Notes under the pieces: generated by a model
What the model was told of the DNA's origin: nothing
The model's database searches: none
What the model saw: only the letters and a program-made list of their open reading frames with translations
From: Selaginella moellendorffii
Lineage: Eukaryota > Streptophyta > Lycopodiopsida > Selaginellales > Selaginellaceae
Direction of reading: 5' to 3'
Assembly: GCF_000143415.4 (NCBI RefSeq)
Contig: NW_003314268.1
Location: 902,692 to 966,691, forward strand
Length of the DNA: 64,000 bases
In this document: piece after piece, positions 31,195 to 43,606 of the stretch
Layout of the letters: the number at the start of each line of letters is the position of its first letter
How positions within the stretch are numbered: position 1 is the stretch's first letter
Position numbers and translations under genes: made by a program

Positions 31195-32035
31195 ATCATG
31201 CACTGCTCGCTGTAACTTACAGGGAGCAGTGGCGTGATTGATATCTCTTGTAGGGGCTCGAGAGATCCTTGCAAACGAGTCTTGTCCTCGAGACTCAATC
31301 CTTGCCTTGTTTTGCCTGTGAGCGCCAATCACTCGGGTTAGCAATCGTTCCACCTCTGGCATGAGAATATCCTTCATTCTCTTGTTTACTCCGTGGAGAT
31401 CCAGGGCCGCGAAGCAGTTTCTAATGTTGACGTTGAGTGTTTGCCTCTCGATTTGGGCTCCCAGATTCAAAGCTCTCTCCTCTGTCCTGCCAAAGAGAAT
31501 CAGACAAAACGCATCCGAGGTAAGCTTGCCCACTGCCTCGGTAAGGTTGATGAGAGTGCACGGTCGCCAGAGCTTTGGATGGCTTTGATCGATTTTGCCA
31601 TCTCTAGCGCATAGATCACCGCGGCACCATCCAGTCTCGTGTTGCTCATCAAGTGCCTGCTTGTGATTTGCTTGAGGAACTTCCAGGACTCACCATATGG
31701 AGCAAGAGCAATGTCTTTGAAGCCATAGCTGAAGTACTCTCCACTCAAACTTTATAGCTGGGCGATAGGCAACTCCAAATCGCGAGTGATCAAGGCCTCC
31801 CTGGCTATGGGAATCTTTGTTGATGACAATGTAGTCCACCACTCCCCCTCTCAGGTGGATGATCGGGCCATAGATCTTGCCAAGGCTTGCGAAATGGCGA
31901 TGGAGTGGATATCTTAGAAAAAATGGATCCAACGATTGGCAGGGAGATCGGACCTGGTGGTAATTTTCTAAGACTTCTCACATTGCAAAGAATGGAGTAT
32001 AGAGCAAGCAGTGCACAGCAAAGAAAAAGCAACAT
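31195..32035 (-). pseudogene. Cytochrome P450 N-terminal fragment, frameshifted
   Basis: The reading begins with a membrane anchor and the proline hinge KLPPGPISLPIVGS, continues in other frames with HRHFASLGKIYGPIIHL, then SYGFKDIALAPYGESWKFLK, and ends with the region around NVNIRNCFAALD. At least two frameshifts break it: one in the T-run after IVGS, another near 31800. There is no oxygen-binding helix, EXXR or heme-Cys motif, so the C-terminal half is missing. It looks like an A-type plant P450. It is non-functional as seen. Confidence 0.85.
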
Positions 32036-32279
32036 GGTGGAAGAAATCTGGGCCAAAGTGGCAAAGTCAAGGAAATTATCGCTGGAGTGATGTTTACAAA
32101 AAGTAATGATGCAGAGATTCAACTCTAAGAACTTGAGCGAGGCAAGGAAAGTCTATAAAGGAACAGGCAGGACTTGACTCTTGGAAAGTGATGCTCGAGA
32201 TTTATGGGACTTCCACGTTCGAGATTTGATCAGATCAGTGACATTCTTTTGGCCAAGGAATGGGGATATTGATCCGTGA

Positions 32280-33270
32280 TAGGATGGGATCCAGGCTTAC
32301 GTGAAAAACTTGCTTTTGGAAAGAGCGATGGAAATGTTTAGAGAGATGCCATCACCGGATACTGTCTCTTACCAACCGTGATTGCCGCCTTTGCCACAGT
32401 GGGGGAAAGGCAGGACGCGAGATCATTGCGTTCCACCTCTCAGCCTCCAGCGTCGGCTCTATGCTTGCGGATCCAAGACGTGAGCAAACACAGCTACACA
32501 AAAAACAAGAAGAACAGCGAGCAAGCGTACCTCGAGGTTATCAGGCAACGGTTTCGTCAGCCATTCCACAGTGCAATGACATTGGCAGAAGTGGAAGAAG
32601 AAGAAGACGGTGGTGGTGGTGTGGCCGTGAGTGCCGGCGCCGCGGGCAGTGGAAGAACTAAGACTCCCCTCGTCCTGCGCTTCTTCTTGGCGTTTAAATC
32701 TACTTCCAAAGAAAGAAGAAATATCACTTTAGCCCAACGGTTTTCGATCACTCTAACACTTCTGACGAGGAATCCAGTGACTTGGAATGCGCTGATAGCC
32801 GGCTACAGCCGGCATGGCGACACCGAGAAGGTGTTCCAGCGGATACTAGACAAGGGATACCAAAAACTAGCGAAATGAATATAACTTTCTCGTGCTGACT
32901 GTGGCCGGGGTTGAAACACATTCTTGTTCCCCTGCACCTGGAAGCTCGTCACGGTCATGTACTCCCGGTACCGCTCTCGATGTGGATCACGTACCTCCGC
33001 GCGCTCGTGGGGCTGATCGCGTCCAAATTGTCCCCACGGCGTGCGCGCCGTTGACCAGGCCACGGTCAGCTTGTCGATGCAAGAAGGAAAAATCCGCCAA
33101 AGTCATTGTGATGAATTTATCAGCGCATTCGCCCTCCACATTCTGGATCCCTAGCGCATTCTCTCGACGCACTCCTCCACAGGAACCAGAATCCTCGGCG
33201 GGGCAACGCAAAAGCCGCGAATCTCCCTCCTCCTGCTCCTCTCATGGCGAAACGGATCGCACAGATGCAA
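32280..33270. pseudogene. Chimeric debris of the protease gene and a PPR gene
   Basis: Blocks match the protease gene at 26663-29079 in the same orientation: 32440-32580 resembles 28405-28640, 32700-32750 resembles 28740-28775, and 33095-33260 resembles 28845-29000 (exon 1). Between them lie plus-strand PPR-like scraps: AMEMFREMPSPDTVSY near 32328 and NPVTWNALIAGYSRHGDTEK near 32773-32830. A further block near 32920-33070 is unassigned. No frame continues through these pieces. It records duplication followed by shuffling. Confidence 0.7.
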
Positions 33271-34317
33271 TCATCCAGAGCCATTAAATCTTGGACGTGC
33301 TTGAGAGGATGACATGTGGTGTCATTCACGGCCTTGATCCAGGTCTACGCGAGAAGAGGAGGGATGGAGAAAGAAAAGGAACGCCATCTCTACAACATAT
33401 GATTCCAAATTTTGCTTTCGGGATGCCACTGTTTCCGAGAGTCTCAATCCTCGGCAACTTTGACCTATACGTCCGCCTGACTCTTTGATCAATGTAGCAG
33501 TCAATTCTATCTTACGCTCTTTGGCCGTAATTAAGATTTCTAATATGTTTTTGTTTTTCTTGTTTTTTTAAATTCAAGTGATCGTTCATTTGGCAAATTG
33601 AAGCTATGGACAAACTCAAGAAGAACGGCACAAGTATTTTCTAGCGTCATTGTTTCTTCCTTGTTTCTAGGATCAAAACCGAGTGTACTTCCGAGATGCA
33701 ATTAAAAGTTTACTTTTTAGTCGATTTTCTGAATCTCACAATCGTTTTTATATGAATAGAAAGTAAAGACCTTGATTCTCAGCTATTCAAGTTCTTCTGC
33801 TGCTCAGAAACTTATGCTTGTTTTACGAAATTTTTATAGCCGTTAAGCTGCTCGTCGATCTTTTCTCCAAGTTTTAGATTTTTAGACTTAAAAAATCGCT
33901 GCTTTTTTACTTTTCAAGCTGCTGCGCCTCTGCTTAAAAAAAGCCACTGCTCTTTCTGCCACTCTGCTTTCTAAATTTCAAGCTGCTGCCCCTGCTTGCT
34001 TTAAGAAAGTTTTTTAGTCTTTGCTTCTGCTTCCTGTGTCCCCCAAGTTTTAGATTTTCGAACCTACTATCGAACTTGCTCAATCCAATGACAATTGTTC
34101 AGTCCCACTTGCTTCGATCTCTGACCTCTTACAGTTTCGCTGCTTCAAGTCCTAATTGCTCCACCTTGATTTGCTTTCTGTGATAGTCTTCTGGATCTCC
34201 GAAGTTTTTAACATACAAGGAGCGAGATGTTTTACTCTCGATTACAGCGGCCACTCCTAAGATGGTGAACAGACTATTTTCTAATAGAGTAGAAAACTTG
34301 AAGTTTTTTACTTACTA
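33271..34317. other. Non-coding, outer part of the inverted repeat
   Basis: No gene seen. From about 33840 a 'ctgctgc' / 'ctgctcc' pattern resembles the complement of 41280-41470, suggesting the inverted repeat with the 37.5-41.5 kb arm reaches this far. Stops are frequent in all frames. Confidence 0.45.
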
Positions 34318-36939
34318 GTGGGCCAGAATAAGCAGCTCCTCAGCATAGTCTCCGGGATGTTTTATTTATTTAGTCTCGCAGATTACCTCGCAGACAAAAA
34401 ACGCGGCCTCCTACGAAGTTGGAGCTCAGAAGATTTCCAGCAGAGCAGAAAAACAACAAGAAAATACCACAAAGTGTGTGTCGCTGTAGGCCTTGAGAGC
34501 TTGCTTCTGCTGTTTAACAACACGGATGAAAAAAATGGAAGAGGACGACTCTACGTACCCTCGGTTCAGATTGCTCGATTGTAAAGGTGGCCATTGCCTA
34601 CTGTTGCTTCGTGTTAGCGCTCCAGCAGATAAAAAATACCCACGTCAGAGGCAAACATCCGGTGAATCCGCACCACTGGCTCCAAGCAGCTTCATCGAGA
34701 TCGAGATCGAGATCATTCCTTGATGATATAGTATCACCCAAGTACGATCCTGGACAGCGTTGAGCTCTCGTCACGTTTCCGTCAATTACTCAGCATCCCA
34801 TCTTTTGCTCCATGCCAAAGTTTGATGGACTGCCAGAGCTCGGCTGGCCGACTGCTCCGCCTGGAGCGCCGCTTTCGACTTCTTGTGCTGCTCCATCGTC
34901 TTGGATACCTCCGAAACTTTGGAGTCAAGTGAGAATTTCTCCTCGAGAGGGTTGGTCTTCGCTTGACTTAAGCTGGTAGCTCAAACTTGGTGCTTTGGAG
35001 GCCTGCTACTGTTTCCCTGTGCTGCTCGACCTGCTCGGAGATTTCGATATACTCCCAAGTTTTCCTGCATTTGACGGCCTCAAGCTGACCAACCCTTGCA
35101 GCCGGTTTCTCGAGCTCATTTCTCGTTCCTTCGACGTGCTTAGAACCTCTCGGACAGTTTGTTCGTGTTCTCTTCTCAGGGAATCGGCTTATTCTTCCGC
35201 CACTTCAGGCCTAGGCATCGGAGCTTCGTGCTGAGAACCTCGAGTGGAAGGACGCATGGACAGAGCTTGAGGAGAGGCATGCGAAGCCAGATGGCCTGGT
35301 AAACTCTGCAACAGCTTCTGCGTTCGATGACTCCTCTAAAACTAGTCCTTTCGTCTTAAAGTTCGCTCCAGCAGATACCAGACTGCACGTCAGAGGCGAA
35401 CAGCAGCAGTCCTGTGAATCCTTCCAATCGCTCCACCGTCACAAGCAGCGTCATCAAGATAATCTTCTTGCCATCATCATCTTCTTGAGTTCCCTTGCAG
35501 CAACCTGCCACTGAGTTCCTTGCTGATACTATCATCCGAGCAGCTGTACGAGCATTCCTGGACAGGGTTGGAGTTTCAAAGTCTCCGCTCTAGCAAATGA
35601 CAGAGAACGTCGAGCGTAGTCTGTCTTATAGTCTCCGCAGCATCTCTCTGAATCCGATATCCCCCACCGTCACGAGCAGCTTCAGCTAGATCATATTCTC
35701 GCCATCTTGCATCGTTCCTCGCTGAAGCTGTGGACAGCCTTGGAGCATTATACCGCAGCAGCACCTCCTGAATCATCTCCGTCGACTGGGAAGCTGATCA
35801 GATAGACCCCAGACAAGTCCAACTTTATAGTCGTTGAACACCAGCCTCCTTAGGTGCTTGACTGGAGAGCTTTGACCAGAGTGCAAGCTCGATTCTTGAG
35901 TTTCCTTGCAGCAATCTCGTCTTGATCCCTTCCTAAGCTGCATCCTCGTTCTCGCCATCATCTCTTCTTGAGTTTCACTCGGAGCTGCTCAACTGGCCGG
36001 GGATGTTGCTTGCAGTGGCATACATCCCAGCTTGCGTACTCTGATTGAAGAGGAAGCTCTCCAGCAAAGAGCAGTGATTCTCGAGCAGTGACAAAACACC
36101 GTCCACTCCTGTTTCCAGTCTCGTTTCCAGTCTTGTATTCTCGTCGTTCCTTGCTGATAATCCTCCGACCATGTTGAGAGAAACCATGACCACAACCATC
36201 CCTTCCCTCGACATTGGCTTCCGCGAGCGAAGTCACCCCAGCTCTCTACAACAAACACGGGAGTTATTGGCAAACCGCCCGAATCCAAAAACTAACGAAA
36301 AGAAAAGCTTGCCTGTCTTCTCCAGAATTCTCGGACGAAGTCGTCTCCCGCGCGATCACAGATCTCCTTGGCCACTTTCACAAACACCATTTTGCCGGAT
36401 TTGCTCTTCCTCCACGGCTTCGATTCTTCAGGGATTTTATCCAACTCCCTCTGAATCCTCCGCGCTCTCTGGATCCTTACGCTGTCGCTAGATTTTCCGT
36501 TCAGTTCTTCGTACGTCAACTCGGCGAGCCTGATCAGAAGCTCCAATGCGCGGCAGCTCCAGGTGGCCCCCTCCTCGACCTCAACCACGTCCTCGTCCCT
36601 GACCTCGTCGTCGATCTTCTGGCTGCTCTCCTTCCTCTTTAGCTCTCTCGACGCCTCGTGAAGAGCTTCCAGGCGCCGGAACTCCAGAAAGCCCCCTCGC
36701 CCATCCTGGAGATGGCACTCAGTCGGCTGCTGCGTGCCGTCGGGGAGAATGATCTGCGCTGATGGAGAGAAGCGAACAGTCTTGGGCCTGGAACCTGGAA
36801 GTCCGAGAGACAGTGGTTAAGTCACGGAAGAAAGGACGAGAAAGAGACAAACCAGACCGGCTGGCTTGATTGGCTGCTCCTTTTGCTTGTTTTCTGGCTC
36901 TTGATCCTTGGTTGGCTGCTCCTTATTTTGTGATGAAAC
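34318..36939 (-). repeat. Inverted-repeat arm C
   Basis: This arm is an inverted, diverged copy of the plus-strand arm A (37553-41090). Near 34318-34400 the block 'gggatgttttatttatttag' is the complement of 41020-41060 with few changes. Going inward it passes decayed coiled-coil-like DNA (34700-35900) to gene copy C. Roughly 0.6 kb with an LRR fragment separates the arms. Confidence 0.7.
35958..36939 (-). CDS. Unknown K/E/Q-rich family, copy C (5' end uncertain)
   Basis: Three exons are visible: 36858-36939, 36313-36794 and 35958-36245, in a consistent frame. The first is a short Lys/Gln-rich piece equal to the end of the long first exon of copies A and B; no start codon was found, so the 5' part is lost or not recognised. 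Exon 2 carries the conserved part: GSRPKTVRFSPSA, ILPDGT, DGRGGFLEF, LLIRLAELTYEELNGKSSD, KPWRK and FVKVAKEICDRAGDDF. The following intron has a GC donor (36312) where A and B have GT. Exon 3 begins RAGV as in A and B, then diverges. Probably a decaying member of the family; no function can be proposed. Confidence 0.5.
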
Positions 36940-37294
36940 CTAATGAAAGTAAGACATTATACCTAAAAAAGAACAAATAAAAAGTTTTATTTCTACTAAA
37001 TTCAATGTCATATAACAGTTTCAAAAAGCAAATTGGTGGCAGAAGTATGTGTGCTTGGTAACAAGATGCAGCTCAACTGCAAACATGAACAAAATTGACT
37101 TTGCATTTTCCTGCATGACATAAAGCATAAGTTTTAAGGAGAATGATAGGCACTTACCTTGTGAATTCAATGCTCTTGAAGTTTTGTTATGTCAGGAAGT
37201 TTGCATGTCAAGAATGGCACATCTAGGGTAAACATCTAAACATTCACCAACAAAGAAAACGCATAAAGACTATTTACTTACTATAGCTACCGTC

Positions 37295-37456
37295 TCATTT
37301 CTTTGTGAAAAGTTTTCGGAGGTCAGATGGTATCTGGTAGTTGGTTTGATCAGCACTCTCAAGCTGGAAGCATTCTGGAACAAGTCCCTGGAGCTGGTTT
37401 CTACTCACGTCTAGATACTTGAGAGATGAGAGTGTGTAAACATCTTCCGGGATAGA
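37295..37456 (-). pseudogene. Terminal exon fragment of an LRR protein
   Basis: After an acceptor-like CAG the frame reads SIPEDVYTLSSLKYLDVSR and NQLQGLVPECF, a standard plant leucine-rich repeat, then a short tail and stop at 37295. No matching upstream exons occur before copy A begins at 37553. A more decayed version is at about 59400-59575, upstream of copy B in the same relative orientation, so this fragment was part of the duplicated unit. Confidence 0.65.
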
Positions 37457-37552
37457 CTGCCAAGAAATGTGGATTAGACTAAACGAACGCATTAAAGTGA
37501 AATAGATTTAGTAAGGGTTAGGGCATTAAAGGCATTTTGCAAAGGGCAAGCT

Positions 37553-39253
37553 ATGGCGCGAACAGAGCAGGAGCGCAGTGGATGCGTCACAGGTTTGTGG
37601 TCTCTCTTTCGACCAAAAAAGGCGCACAAGGGCGACAACAAGGTCCACCCGGAAGCCATGGACGCGGCGGCCTCGAAGCTGAAGGTCCAAGATCGTGTCT
37701 GTGAGGCCGTCTCGGGAGAAGCCATGGACGCCGCCGCCTTGAAGTTGAAGGAACTCAGGCACGAGGTGAAAATCGTCTTAGAAGCGATACGACAGGAGCG
37801 AGGGCACAAGGAGCCGATCAAGCCGATCAAGCCGGAACAAGAGAAAGAGGACGAAGAGGAGAATCAAGAGAAGAAAGCGGAGCAGCTGAAGGAAGAGAAG
37901 ACAGCCGAGCAGGTGAACGAGGAGGAGAAAGAAGCCGATCAGATGAAGCCGATGAAGCTGGAACAAGAGGAGGAAAAGGAAGCCGAGAAGCAGCTGAAGG
38001 AGGAGGAGCAAGAGAAGAAAGCTGAGCAGCTGAGCGAGGAGGAGCAGGAGAAAGAAGCCGATGAGACGAAGGAACTCAGGCGCGAGGTGAAACAGGAGCA
38101 AGGTCACAAGGAGCAGCCGCAGCTGGAACGAGAGGAGAAGAATCAGCCGAATCAGCCGATCAAGCCAATCAAGCCGATGAAGCAAGAGCAGGAACAGGAG
38201 GAGGAGCAGCGGATGAAGCCGATGAAGCAGCAGCTGGAACAAGAGGAGGAGCAGATGATCAAGCCGATCAAGCAGCCTCTGGAACGGGAAGACGATCAAG
38301 AGCAGATGAAGCAGCAGGAGAATGACAAGCCCAAGCAGGAGGAGCAGCGACCCAAGCCAATTCTACTGCCAGCCGGGGGTCGTCGTCCAGGTATGGTTCC
38401 TTTTGCTTCTCGCATTCTTCTTCTACTGTGACTCACGATGGCCTTCTGGACTTGCAGGTTCCAGGCCGAAGATGGTTCGCTTCTCTTCCTCAGCGGAGGA
38501 CATTCTTCCCGACGGCACCCGACGGCGGAGTGAAACCCATCTTAGCGATGGCCGAGGGGGCTATGTTGAGTTCGCGTATCTCGAAGCTTTCCACAAGGCA
38601 AACCGGTGGCTAAACCAGAGGGGAAAAACCGAGAAGAAGATCCGCAGCTTGGAAGAGGAAAAGCGCGAGGAAACAGAAGAGGAGAAGCACGAGGAAAAGT
38701 CTTGGAGTGTTAGCGCGCTCCGGATTCTGATCAGACTCACCGAGCAGCTTTACGAGGAGCTCAACGGCAAATCCAGCGACCGAGAGAGGATCAAGCGAGC
38801 GCGGAAGATGATGAGGCTCCAGAAAATGCTGGATAGGATCCCGAGTGAGAGGAAACCGTGGAAGAAGCTTCAGTCCGGCGAGGTGGTCTTCGTGAAGGAG
38901 GCAAAAGAACTATATGATCGTGCGGGGAGAGATTTTGTTGCCGAATTCAAGAGGAGACAGGTAAGTTTGATATACCTTCCAGATTCCAGATGGCCGTTTG
39001 CTAATAACTTCCGTGTTTGTTGTAGAGAGCTGGAGTGAACGATGATTGTTTGTTTTGTCCGAACCATGATGGCGAGAAGATGATCGGCCGGGCTGGGGTG
39101 AACTCTAAGACGACTAGACCCTGGGTTTACCTGAGAAGAGAACACGAGCAAACTGTTCTAAGCACGTCAAAGAAACGAGAAATGAAGTTGGCTCCGAGCT
39201 CGAGAAGTTGGCTGCAAGGATTGGTCAACTGGAGGCCAGTGCTCGGACTCTAG
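37553..39253 (+). CDS. Unknown K/E/Q-rich family, copy A
   Basis: Three exons (37553-38390, 38458-38960, 39026-39253) give 522 residues. The first 280 residues begin MARTEQERSGCVTGLWSLF and become highly charged, with repeated PIKPIK / PMKPMK units between Glu/Lys/Gln-rich stretches likely to form coiled coil. Exon 2 has the conserved domain shared with copies B and C: GSRPKMVRFSSSAEDILPDG, GRGGYVEFAYLEAFHKA, RILIRLTEQLYEELNGKSSD, then KPWKKLQSG and VKEAKELYDRAGRDF. The third exon ends in a short Ser/Trp-containing tail; another frame there reads as coiled coil (SELEKLAARIGQLEA), so the true C-terminus may differ. No signal peptide or membrane segment. I do not recognise the family. Splice sites are clean and copy B conserves them. 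Confidence 0.65.
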
Positions 39254-41470
39254 CATCGGAGAAGCCAACTCTCAAGAGTCAAATCCAGAAGTTGGATCTC
39301 CAAGCAAGTTGAGCAGCACACAGGTCACTAAAGCTATAGACCATCGACCTTCTCGAGAACTCGACTCCAAAGGTTCGCAGCTGTCCGAGACGTAAAAGTG
39401 GTGGGTGACGACCGTGTCTCGGGGCTCGAGGCGGAGAAGTCCATCACACTTTGGGCCTCTAAACAGGCCAGCGACCAGCCTCCACACTCTTCTAAGTCAA
39501 GAGAAGATCAATGGATCAAATTGGACTACACTCTACAGTGTCTGGAGCAAGGAGGGATCTATCTTATCAGCTTTCCAGTGGACGGAGATGATTCAGGAGC
39601 GTCTGCTACGGTAAGGCTGTCCATGATAGTAGTGAGGAACGACGTAAACCAGTGCCAGATGGCTGCAAAATGTGGAGAAGACAATATTGCTGAAGCTGAT
39701 CGTGACTAAGGAGAAGCCCCAGGGGATAATGGCTGATGGAGTCGAATCCGCTGCACGAGATGTGGAGCTCTCGGCGAGGAGCACGTCGAGAAGAGGATGG
39801 CGGAGTTTGGAAGCTCAAAGGTGAGCCTGGAGAAGCAAGTAACTGGCAGCTGATGGAGAGGATCACGGGGCTCGAGGTGCTGGAGGAGAGAGAGACGTGC
39901 CAGATTGAACGAGGAGCTCTGAAGGATGAAGAAGACAAGCCGAGGAGAACCAATGAGAGAGCACATGAAGTGCCGAGCTCCAGAGGTCAGATGGACGCTA
40001 CATGCGACAATAAGGAGCATCTGGCTTTGCAGGGAGCTGTGTTTTTGCGTGGTTCCGCTCGAGCTTCTCAGCACGATCAAGGCCTGAAGTGGCGGAAGCA
40101 TTCCCTAACTGTCAGAGGTTTTAAGCACGTCGAAGAAACGAGAATGGAAGTTCGAGAAGTAACCAGCTCTCGAGAGTCAAATCCAGAACAGAGGTGCAAG
40201 CCAAGTATATTGAAATCTCTGGCAGCTCGAGCAGCACAGGGAAGCAGTAGCAAGCCTCCAAAGCACCAGAGACTAGTCTCCACACTCTTCTAAGCCAAGA
40301 GAAGATCAACCTCTTCTAGGAGATATGCTCCTCGACTCCAAAGTTTTGGAGCTGTCCAAGACGGTGGCCGAGATGAAGCAGCCCAAGCTGTCGAAAGTGG
40401 CGGGCTCTGGCATGGAGCAGAGTCCATCAAACGTTGGCGTGAGAACAGCGAGATGAAGGAGAAGATGAGATGCCGAGACGGATCAAGATAAAGCTCTCTA
40501 GTTGACGGAAACGGGACGAGAGCTTCAATGCTGTCCAGGATCGCTCTTACAGGTGCTTGGATGATAGAAGATGATGATGGCAAGATGATCTCGAACTCGA
40601 AGAAGCTGCTTGTGGCGGTGGAGCCAGAGGGTCGGATTCACAAAGACTGAAAAACGGCTGATGTTCACCTCTGACATGTGGAGACTACAAGAGCTGGAGC
40701 GAACTCCAAGATGAAGCAACAGTCATAAAGACAGAAGATCGGACGAGTTTCATGGAACGTGGAAGCTGGTGCAAAGGTTACTAGGCAATTCAGAGGTTCA
40801 ATGGCCACCTTTACAATCGAGCAATCTTGACCGAGGGTACGTAGAGTCATTTGTTTCCATTCATTTTATCCCAGGAGAAGCAAGCTACAGTGACACACAA
40901 ATTGTGATGGTAGCTCCTTTAGTATCAGCAACAAATCCTATGGTATTTTTTTTGTTTTTTCTTTTCTGCTCTGGTGGAATATCTTCTGCGGTCCAACTTG
41001 GTCCAGATCGTAGGAGGCCGTCTTCGAGACTAAATAAATAAAACATCTCAGAGACTACGCTAAGGAGCTGGTTATTCTGGCCAACTTGTGAGTATAACCT
41101 TGAGAGATTATGTTTGTTTTCTATTTAGAAAATAGTCTGACTTTGGTCCAGATCATAGGAGGCCGCCAGAAGAATATGTAAATGAGGGTGGAGCAGGACT
41201 TGAAGCAGCGAAAGATAAAGCCAGCGTCAGAGATCATAAGAATTGTGGAAGGGAAAAGCGTAAGTTGATTTTAAAACTTGGAGACAAAGGGAGCAGGCTG
41301 AAACAGCTAAGATCGAGCAGCAAAGATTGAGCAGCTTAAAGACGAAAAATTTCTTAAACCAAGCAGGGACAGCAGCTTGAAAAATTGAAGTATTAATTTC
41401 GCCCAGCACCAGCTTCAAAAAGCAAAGAGGCAGCAGCTAAAGAGCAGTGACAAGTTTGATCAAGCAGAGC
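39254..41470 (+). repeat. Decayed coiled-coil-like repeat DNA downstream of copy A
   Basis: The DNA contains recurring phrases such as 'tcgagaactcgactccaaa', 'gctgtccgagacg' and 'gagaagatgagatgcc', which in short frames read like broken coiled-coil heptads (for example LDSKVLELSKTVAEMKQ). The 39254-40480 part matches 63055-64000 after copy B, with a deletion of about 100 bp near 39708. The outer part (41000-41470) is complementary to 33840-34400. No intact gene is seen. Confidence 0.6.
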
Positions 41471-43173
41471 AGCAGAATAGTTGATAGTTTTTTTTCATAT
41501 CATTTTCTTTGATTTAGCTGTAAAATGGATTTAATGTTCAAATTTATAATGTTTCAATCTCTGAAAGGTCCGAGATCCGACTTTGATCCTAGCAACAAGA
41601 TGATACCTAGAGCACACTAGGGCTTGGCGGCGCGGCCGCTTGGCAAGGCATCCCCCAAAAAACTCGTGAACTTTACCATGTAGGCCGAGTATTTGCAATG
41701 TCTAGACTTGAGGATCTTCTTGTACGTTCGCAAGGATTCCTGATAAGTTTGTCCTCGTAACTTGATTAGAAAATGGAAAAGCAAATCCAGCTCAGGAAAA
41801 TAAGATTCTTACGTAGTTTGGATAGGGAAGGTGTTCAACTTTCTAGGCACCCAAAGAGTCTGAGAACACGACACCACGTTAGAGCAAGAACTCAGGAGCT
41901 AATATGTACGCACCTCCAGTTGTTCCATATGGTATAAAGCCATTTGACTTGGTCTAGAAGGTTCTGAAAAGGCTTGCCCAGTCAAGTTTTACCTCCTTCC
42001 AGACTGTCAAAGTCGTTACCATTGTATGGGAAAAAACTAAATTTCTGCACGTTGCGATCAATAAAACTTGTAAGATTGCTGTACATGAGCATCAAAGAAA
42101 GCTTCAAATCATAAACGAGAGTCTAAAGGCCATTGCGTTCGTAACAATTGGTGAGAGCCTTCACCTCTGCAATTTCTTGCACTTAGTTTGATAGATAGAT
42201 CAGCAATGCAACTTTTTACCAACACATAAGCACTCTTTTAGATACACTTGTCTTATTTTGGTTATTATAAATAAAAGTTCATACTAAATACTGATTAAAT
42301 TGAGAATTCTCCATATTTTGTAATCCAAGTAGAAATTTGATTATTAATTGACTCCTTTTACTCTTTACATTTAGCCTTTGACATTTTTCTTTATTTAGTT
42401 TTTATGTTGCAAGTATATTATTTATGGGTTCTACAAGAATGCTAATATTTAAAGAAATTGTTATTTGTAATAAAGTTTTATTACTTTCACTATTATGTTA
42501 TTTTTGAGAAAATATTATAAGTTAATATATATTTAGTTACAGACACAATATAAAGGTATTCTTAAAACATAACACCAGACTTTTTTACAACTACTAAATT
42601 TTTACAATTGCATTAGCTGATGATAATATATATTTTATCTAAAAAACATTTAAATGATGATATTTTAAAATTCTCAACATATCAATTAATTTTAAATTTT
42701 TTATAGTAAGTTGTACAATAAAATTAGTAAAAATTTACATAACTTAAATAAATAAAAATTAATTTGAATATATCTAATACTTAACTTTGTTACCTTGAAA
42801 TTGTAAAATTTATGTAAGTATTAAATTAATCTATTTAGATAAAAGCTTAAATGTTTTGGCCAAATATTTATTTTGGTATATATATTATTATTATAACATT
42901 GAAAAATGATGAATTATTATAAAATTATAATTAAAATATTAAAATGACTTAAATTTGTTAAAATTAAAAGTTAACAAAGCTATTTTTATTATCCAGAATT
43001 GCCATTTGTTTTCATACCATGGAAGTTGTCAACTTATGTAAATAAGGTATCTGAAAAAATAATAGTGTGCTACAGATACACCATAAATATCCTTGAGTAG
43101 TAGAATATGTAAAATACTGACTCAATGTGAATTATGCTGAGAGCTACAAGTCATTGTATACTAACAAGGAATT
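41471..43173. other. Unassigned, becoming strongly AT-rich
   Basis: 41590-42190 is of average composition with splice-like signals on the minus strand but no recognised protein. 42200-43170 is very AT-rich, full of stops, and looks like old repeat DNA. It contains no gene I can support. Confidence 0.5.
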
Positions 43174-43355
43174 TATAAGCAACCAAAGGAAACAACTTGA
43201 GAATAAATTTTTAGAGTTTTGAAATAAAAGGGAAAAACATATAAATAAAATTGCACTAATTTTTCAATCAATTAAAGGTGTTGAGATATTATGGAGTTAT
43301 CTGAGTACTACTGGGATGAATGACTTGTGAAAAAGTATATATTTAGGAGCTTACA
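43174..43355 (+). repeat. Decayed Cassandra-type solo LTR
   Basis: About 182 bp begins TATAAGCAACCAAAGG and ends GGAGCTTACA, matching the Cassandra LTR of 194 bp at reduced identity. The 5S-derived part is recognisable as 'ggagttatctgagtactact' then 'gggatgaatgacttgtga'. No second LTR or interior is present. Confidence 0.75.
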
Positions 43356-43451
43356 AAATTTAGATTTTAAAATAGAAATAACTTTCCAAATATATTTTAT
43401 TAAAATGGAAAATAATAAAATATAATTTCAATAAAATATATAATTTCATTT

Positions 43452-43606
43452 TGTGAGGGCCAAGTGTACGGCTACGATGCCGTATACTAATATTAGCGTA
43501 GTGGATTTTGGTAGCCGTCAGATTGGTTTCAATCCGGACCACTCGCTCCTGTATATAAGCTAGGGTTTTTGGGCTAATTGATATGCACATTTCTGTATTC
43601 CTCACA
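43452..43606 (+). repeat. 5' LTR of young gypsy element
   Basis: 155 bp, unusually short for Ty3/gypsy. It contains the TATA-like box at 43552-43558 and the run 'ctagggtttttgggctaatt', which should lie near the transcription start. Confidence 0.92.

Noticed and set aside
37778-38299. Long Leu-rich antisense frame opposite copy A (and 61606-62100 opposite copy B)
   Set aside because: It is the complement of Glu/Lys/Gln-rich codons, which automatically reads as Leu/Phe-rich; it has no independent start context or motif.
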